A stretch of DNA of 34,969 bases from a virus: the IMG/VR virus record IMGVR_UViG_3300048904_000049, positions 1 to 34,969 of that record. One strand, 5' to 3'. Position numbers and translations under genes: made by a program. The notes under the pieces were generated by a model. The model was not told the origin of the DNA. It saw nothing but the letters and a program-made list of their open reading frames with translations, and searched no databases. Positions 32,169-34,969 of the stretch are shown here, one piece after another; positions within the stretch are counted from its first letter, which is position 1, and each line of letters opens with the position of its first letter.

Positions 32169-33329
32169 TTACGCTGCTTCGAACATCTCGGGGCAAACGA
32201 TCGTACGACCTACCTGCCCATATTTTTCGTGGTACGTGATGAGCGATGCCGCGCGCTCCGAGATCCAACCGCCGCGGGATGAGTGCGCGTCTCGAGCGGC
32301 CAGCGTCGGATGTTGCGTGACCGTCATGCCGGCGTATTCTTTCTCGTCGACGTGGTGTCGGTGCCCGCAATGGGCGTAACGCTTCACAGTGTTTCCCCAC
32401 ATCTTGGGGAACTGCGCGGCGAACAACATCGGCAACTGTTCGTTGGAAACTTTGTGCCCGTGGTGAAAGGCGAGCATCACCTCGCCATGCTGGTGAACAT
32501 AGAACGGGAGTTCCGAGTCATTCACCGTCAGGCGCGTCTCATTCTCAAGCAGCGCGGCGAACATGTGCCGCAGCCATAGCGAGCCCGATTCGTCGTGGTT
32601 GCCCTCGCAGATGATCAGATGCACCGCTTGGTGTTTAGTCAAGGCATGACTGATCAGCCGACGAAGAACGCGGATTGCCGCGGCGACGATCTTGGAGAAC
32701 CGTCCGTCTGTGTCCAGGACGTTTTTGTGTGCCGGCGTCAGCGGCAAAAGCCCATCGCTATGCAGGAAGTCACCTTGAATCGTCAGCACGCATGTGGCGG
32801 CCTGGGGCGCGGCTTCGACCATGTGGACGAAACTCGCGAGCAACAGGTTTTCGGCTATCTTCAGATCCCAATCAGCGCCGCCTTCACGATGCCAGCTCAA
32901 CTGGCCCATGTGGTAATCGGTGAAAACTATCAGGTTGCACAGCGCGGCGTCGATCTTCGCAGGAGGCGCAACGGCGCTCACGCGCGGCAAAGTCTCGGCG
33001 AATGCCGCGGCGGCCGCCTCGAATATCTCGCGCTGCCTGTCGTGGTCAATCTGATTCTTGACCCATTGGCCAGCAACTACGCCATCCTTGTTGATGTACG
33101 TCGATGTGCCGCGCAGAAAGAATCCATCGGGAACTGGGCGCGTCATGTCACATTCGGGCGCGTAACCCATCCTGGCCGCTTTCTTCTTCGCCGCGGCAAC
33201 CAGGTCGCCAACCGTGCCGTGAGCCAAGCCCAGCGCTTCCGCTGCGGCCCGCTGTGTCCCATGCTCCTCGACTGCCTTGAGGATTTCCGCCTGTCGCGGA
33301 GTGCAGTATTCGAGAAGCTTTGGATCCAC
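32169..33329 (-). CDS. wHTH-metallophosphoesterase (calcineurin-like)
   Basis: This 386-residue protein begins with a winged-HTH-like region (CTPRQAEILKAVEEHGTQRA with EALGLAHGTVGDLVAAAKKK). From about residue 130 it is a calcineurin-like phosphoesterase with all metal motifs: DYH (138-140), GD (186-187), GNHDE (243-247), HHGH (289-292) and GHRHH (322-326). The fold is shared with Mre11/SbcD-type nucleases and phosphodiesterases, so DNA end processing or nucleotide hydrolysis is plausible. The N-terminal HTH suggests DNA targeting. It is in the same minus transcript as the metallopeptidase-like gene and the terminase genes. The substrate is unknown. Confidence 0.9.
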   Translation of the reverse strand: MDPKLLEYCTPRQAEILKAVEEHGTQRAAAEALGLAHGTVGDLVAAAKKKAARMGYAPECDMTRPVPDGFFLRGTSTYINKDGVVAGQWVKNQIDHDRQREIFEAAAAAFAETLPRVSAVAPPAKIDAALCNLIVFTDYHMGQLSWHREGGADWDLKIAENLLLASFVHMVEAAPQAATCVLTIQGDFLHSDGLLPLTPAHKNVLDTDGRFSKIVAAAIRVLRRLISHALTKHQAVHLIICEGNHDESGSLWLRHMFAALLENETRLTVNDSELPFYVHQHGEVMLAFHHGHKVSNEQLPMLFAAQFPKMWGNTVKRYAHCGHRHHVDEKEYAGMTVTQHPTLAARDAHSSRGGWISERAASLITYHEKYGQVGRTIVCPEMFEAA

Positions 33330-33338
33330 GGTTTCCCC

Positions 33339-33743
33339 TTATGAACGCAATTTTGGTTGTTTAGCCGTCGCCGCCTGAAAGACCGGAAACGTCTCGCGGA
33401 ACAGCCAAGAGAGCAAATATGTATGCGCCTCGTTCGCGCCACCGTCCTCGAGCGGTATTCCTACATCGCCCAGGATATGAAACGTCGTGTGATCCAGCTC
33501 GTGCAGGAACGTATCTGCGGCGCCGTCAAATACACCGATCACATACGTGCGGCCTTCGCTGTTCAGATACCGTATGGCTAGCCCTTTGCACCCTTCAGTG
33601 TCGGGGTCGCCCTCGTACATCAAGGCGATACCGGCCCACTCTTCGCGGGTTACGCACAGCAATACTTTCCCGTTGTAGATCGGAATCTGGAACAGCGGTA
33701 TGTATGCGTACTCGACCGGCTCAGCTTTGGGTTTGCGAGCCAT
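33339..33743 (-). CDS. HExxH metallopeptidase-like protein
   Basis: The start is at 33743 (MARKPKAEPVEYAYIPLFQI); an earlier ATG at 33755 lies next to a terminator U-tract. The 134-residue protein has a zinc motif HELDH at residues 81-85 within DTFLHELDHTTFHILGDVG, then NEAHTYLLSWLF (104-115), whose Glu is positioned like the third ligand of gluzincin-type peptidases. Similar compact HExxH plus NEAxxYL proteins occur in phages without known substrate. There is no signal peptide. It is the first gene after the candidate RNA and its terminator. Confidence 0.75.
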   Translation of the reverse strand: MARKPKAEPVEYAYIPLFQIPIYNGKVLLCVTREEWAGIALMYEGDPDTEGCKGLAIRYLNSEGRTYVIGVFDGAADTFLHELDHTTFHILGDVGIPLEDGGANEAHTYLLSWLFRETFPVFQAATAKQPKLRS

Positions 33744-33756
33744 CGATCGCACCATC

Positions 33757-33783
33757 AAATAAAAACGCCCGCACTCGGCGGGC
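33757..33783 (-). terminator. Intrinsic terminator closing the candidate RNA
   Basis: On the minus strand GCCCGC/GCGGGC with loop CGAGT is followed by GTTTTTATTT. It follows the 666-base non-coding stretch and precedes the metallopeptidase-like start. Confidence 0.87.
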
Positions 33784-34199
33784 AAATCGTCGTGAAGTGA
33801 CGAGGGGATTTGTGGTGAAGGCTCGACGCCAGTCCGCATGGGCGCATACCCCGCAATCGCGGCGCGCGACCGTTTGTGTTGCCTTCGTGGATGGATACGG
33901 CCAAGCCCTCGGGAAGGATCTGCTAACTAGGTCCCGGGCCTACAGCGATCCTCTGTCGCCATATCCACTCATGAAGGCGCTGGGTACGGGTTCCAGCATC
34001 CGGCCTATCTTCCGGTCGATTTCGCTGCGCCACGTTTAAGGCGCAGACTCAAGCCCCTGACGGGTACTCGGTGAGAGCGGGCGGATTGCCTCCCCGCCAT
34101 GCCAGTTCGCCACCGGAGCTACCGGCTGCTTATGGCTCTGGGCGCGATCAAAGACCTTTCGGCTAGCGCCACGGCTACATAGTGTTGTTTCGCCCTCGT

Positions 34200-34280
34200 G
34201 CATGGCGGATGGGACCTCTATCCCCATCGACCTGCGGGTTTTAGCCCGCCGCTCTCTCTGGTTTCTGAGCTACGCCATGC
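34200..34280 (-). ncRNA. tRNA-like cloverleaf inside the large RNA
   Basis: On the minus strand an acceptor-like stem GCATGGCG/CGCCATGC encloses three arms in tRNA order: TA-GCTC...GAGC (D-like arm with the box-A-like TAGCTCAG), GCGGG-CTAAAA-CCCGC (anticodon-like arm) and ATGGG...CCCAT (T-like arm). It departs from a working tRNA: the anticodon-like loop has six bases, the T-loop lacks TTCGANT, the D-loop lacks GG and no CCA is encoded. It may be a degenerate tRNA, an RNA structural mimic or a processing signal. Confidence 0.5.
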
Positions 34281-34449
34281 ATGAAAGCCCGCGTTTCGTG
34301 CGGCCCCGGCTTGCCCCGCAAATGCGGCAAGCACCGAATTGCATGCCCTTTCGGGTCTTAGCCGATTACATTCACGGCCATGGAGTTCGTCGCGTACGTT
34401 TTCCACCCGCCGTACGCCTTTCCCGTACACGCTGCGGCAAGCGTACAAG

Positions 34450-34557
34450 TCACTCGTCGCCTTCCATCTGCTCGGCGGCATCCATCAGGACTTTGCTGGC
34501 ACCGAGAAACATCGTCGACCACCAGAGCGTCCATACTGTTAGCGGATTCAGTCCCAT
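34450..34557 (-). CDS. 35-residue overlapping hydrophobic protein
   Basis: The ATG at 34557 overlaps the stop of the previous gene as TGATG, a typical coupling arrangement. The 35 codons read MGLNPLTVWTLWWSTMFLGA followed by SKVLMDAAEQMEGDE: a Trp-rich hydrophobic segment and then an acidic helical tail, which looks like a real small membrane-associated or capsid-associated peptide. No family is recognised. The candidate RNA begins right after its stop, so 34449 is used as the RNA 5' limit. Confidence 0.65.
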   Translation of the reverse strand: MGLNPLTVWTLWWSTMFLGASKVLMDAAEQMEGDE

Positions 34558-34676
34558 CAGAGCATCCGTCGAAGTTCGTCTAACCGTGCAATCAATGACG
34601 CCAACAGCGCCGCATCCAGATTACGGACGCGCGAAATGTCGGCTTCGATGCTGTCTATTACTTGCTGGGCGTTCAT
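34557..34676 (-). CDS. 39-residue helical protein
   Basis: The ATG at 34676 has GGAAAG six bases upstream. The 39 codons (NAQQVIDSIEADISRVRNLD then ALLASLIARLDELRRML) form one heptad-patterned helix, suggesting an oligomer or a protein-binding peptide. Its stop overlaps the following 35-residue gene. A CTCTCCGGAGAG palindrome lies 17 bases upstream of the start. The function is unknown; the amphipathic pattern and ribosome site argue for a real gene. Confidence 0.6.
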   Translation of the reverse strand: MNAQQVIDSIEADISRVRNLDAALLASLIARLDELRRML

Positions 34677-34741
34677 AAATTCTTTCCGGAAACTCTCCGG
34701 AGAGAGCCGTATTGCGCGGCATGCTGCGGGCTTGGTGCGAC

Positions 34742-34942
34742 TCAAGACCTTCCGAGTCGCGGCGGGAGGTCAAACAATGCTTCTGCGGCCTTACGCGCCT
34801 CACTCCAGCCTTCGCGGACATGGAGTGTGCGGCGCTTCTCGGCGCGCTTCTGCTCATTGGCTTGGCGATTCTGCTCCCGCTCCACTAGATCCATCGGGTT
34901 CACGCCGAACGTGCGCGATTCGAATGTGATTGAGCGAGCCAT
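34742..34942 (-). CDS. Small basic protein near the window edge
   Basis: An ATG at 34942 opens 66 codons: ARSITFESRTFGVNPMDLVE, then a charged helix REQNRQANEQKRAEKRRTLH and SEARKAAEALFDLPPRLG. It follows a partial terminator-like hairpin and has no strong ribosome site. The highly charged Arg/Lys/Glu helix suggests a nucleic-acid or protein-binding function. The pattern FxSRTFGVNPMDLVxRE looks conserved but I cannot name the family. Confidence 0.6.
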   Translation of the reverse strand: MARSITFESRTFGVNPMDLVEREQNRQANEQKRAEKRRTLHVREGWSEARKAAEALFDLPPRLGRS

Positions 34943-34949
34943 GGGAGCC

Positions 34950-34969
34950 AAAAGAAAAAAGCCCCGCAT
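34950..34969 (-). terminator. Partial terminator cut by the window edge
   Basis: On the minus strand the visible 3' arm GCGGGGC is followed by TTTTTTCTTTT. The other arm would lie outside the window. The layout matches the other terminators here. Confidence 0.55.

Larger units (their letters stand above)
33757..34449 (-). ncRNA. Candidate large structured non-coding RNA (about 690 nt)
   Basis: No strand has a convincing protein here, and the segment ends in an intrinsic terminator. On the minus strand many helices can form. Examples are CTTGC-CGC/GCG-GCAAG (34331-34310), GGCGC/GCGCC enclosing GCC-GAAA-GGT (34170-34141), CTGCGCC/GGCGCAG (34046-34025), GCTGG/CCAGC (33997-33979), CCGC-GATT-GCGG (33862-33851) and nested AAATC/GATTT with TCGT/ACGA (33811-33784). 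A long-range domain pairs GCCTTC (33978) with GAAGGC (33886), and TGGATATGGC (33967) with GCCGTATCCA (33901). Inside it the loop AGGATC (33952) can pair with GATCCT (33920), a pseudoknot. Size, GAAA loops and phage context recall GOLLD or ROOL RNAs; the class is undecided. Confidence 0.65.

Noticed and set aside
34200-34280. Functional tRNA gene
   Set aside because: Six-base anticodon-like loop, no TTCGANT, no D-loop GG and no CCA; kept only as tRNA-like.
34218-34481. 87-codon minus frame across the candidate RNA
   Set aside because: Arg-rich, unpatterned, without ribosome site, and it overlaps the better-supported 35-residue gene.

Overview
The window is the structural half of a contractile-tailed (myovirus-type) phage or prophage. 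GC-rich codon use and the overall protein set suggest a Burkholderiales host (Burkholderia/Paraburkholderia-like); this is inference, because no host gene is present. I see no integrase, replication gene or chromosomal flank, and both ends lie inside phage sequence.

Almost everything is on the minus strand, so the late region reads from high to low coordinates. It opens (34969-33339) with three tiny genes, then a stretch of about 690 nt without a credible ORF that looks like a large structured RNA closed by an intrinsic terminator, then a small HExxH metallopeptidase-like gene. Next are a wHTH-metallophosphoesterase, a free-standing GIY-YIG homing endonuclease, two small proteins and the packaging and head block: TerS, TerL, DUF1073-type portal, a beta-rich head protein, MuF-like minor head protein, a Nudix/prohead-protease/scaffold fusion, a cement-like protein and a DUF2184-type major capsid protein. 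Head-tail connectors and terminators follow (21401-18187). The tail block (18123-8606) has sheath, tube, chaperones joined by a -1 frameshift, tape measure with a lysozyme-like domain, hub, plug, spike, gp25-like wedge, baseplate J and a DUF2612-like protein, followed by a glycine-rich fibre.

A plus-strand cassette (3955-6988) interrupts the late genes: a small XRE-like regulator behind a promoter whose spacer is a perfect palindrome, an HNH-AP2 homing endonuclease, an outer-membrane beta-barrel protein and an acyltransferase-3. The last two look like lysogenic-conversion genes that alter the host surface, which argues for a temperate phage. Two further small plus-strand genes (25477-25779 and 26635-26883) sit exactly in gaps of the minus-strand head operon, like morons. 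Downstream of the cassette on the minus strand lie the lysis genes (membrane/coiled-coil protein, GH19 endolysin) and a second fibre block that includes a protein with nine 21-residue repeats.

The most interesting points are the candidate giant RNA with a cloverleaf, tRNA-like domain (33757-34449); one roughly 60-residue Gly/Thr-rich domain inserted in three unrelated virion proteins; an internally started scaffold nested in the protease gene; the T7 frameshift site; and repeated strong intrinsic terminators between late genes.
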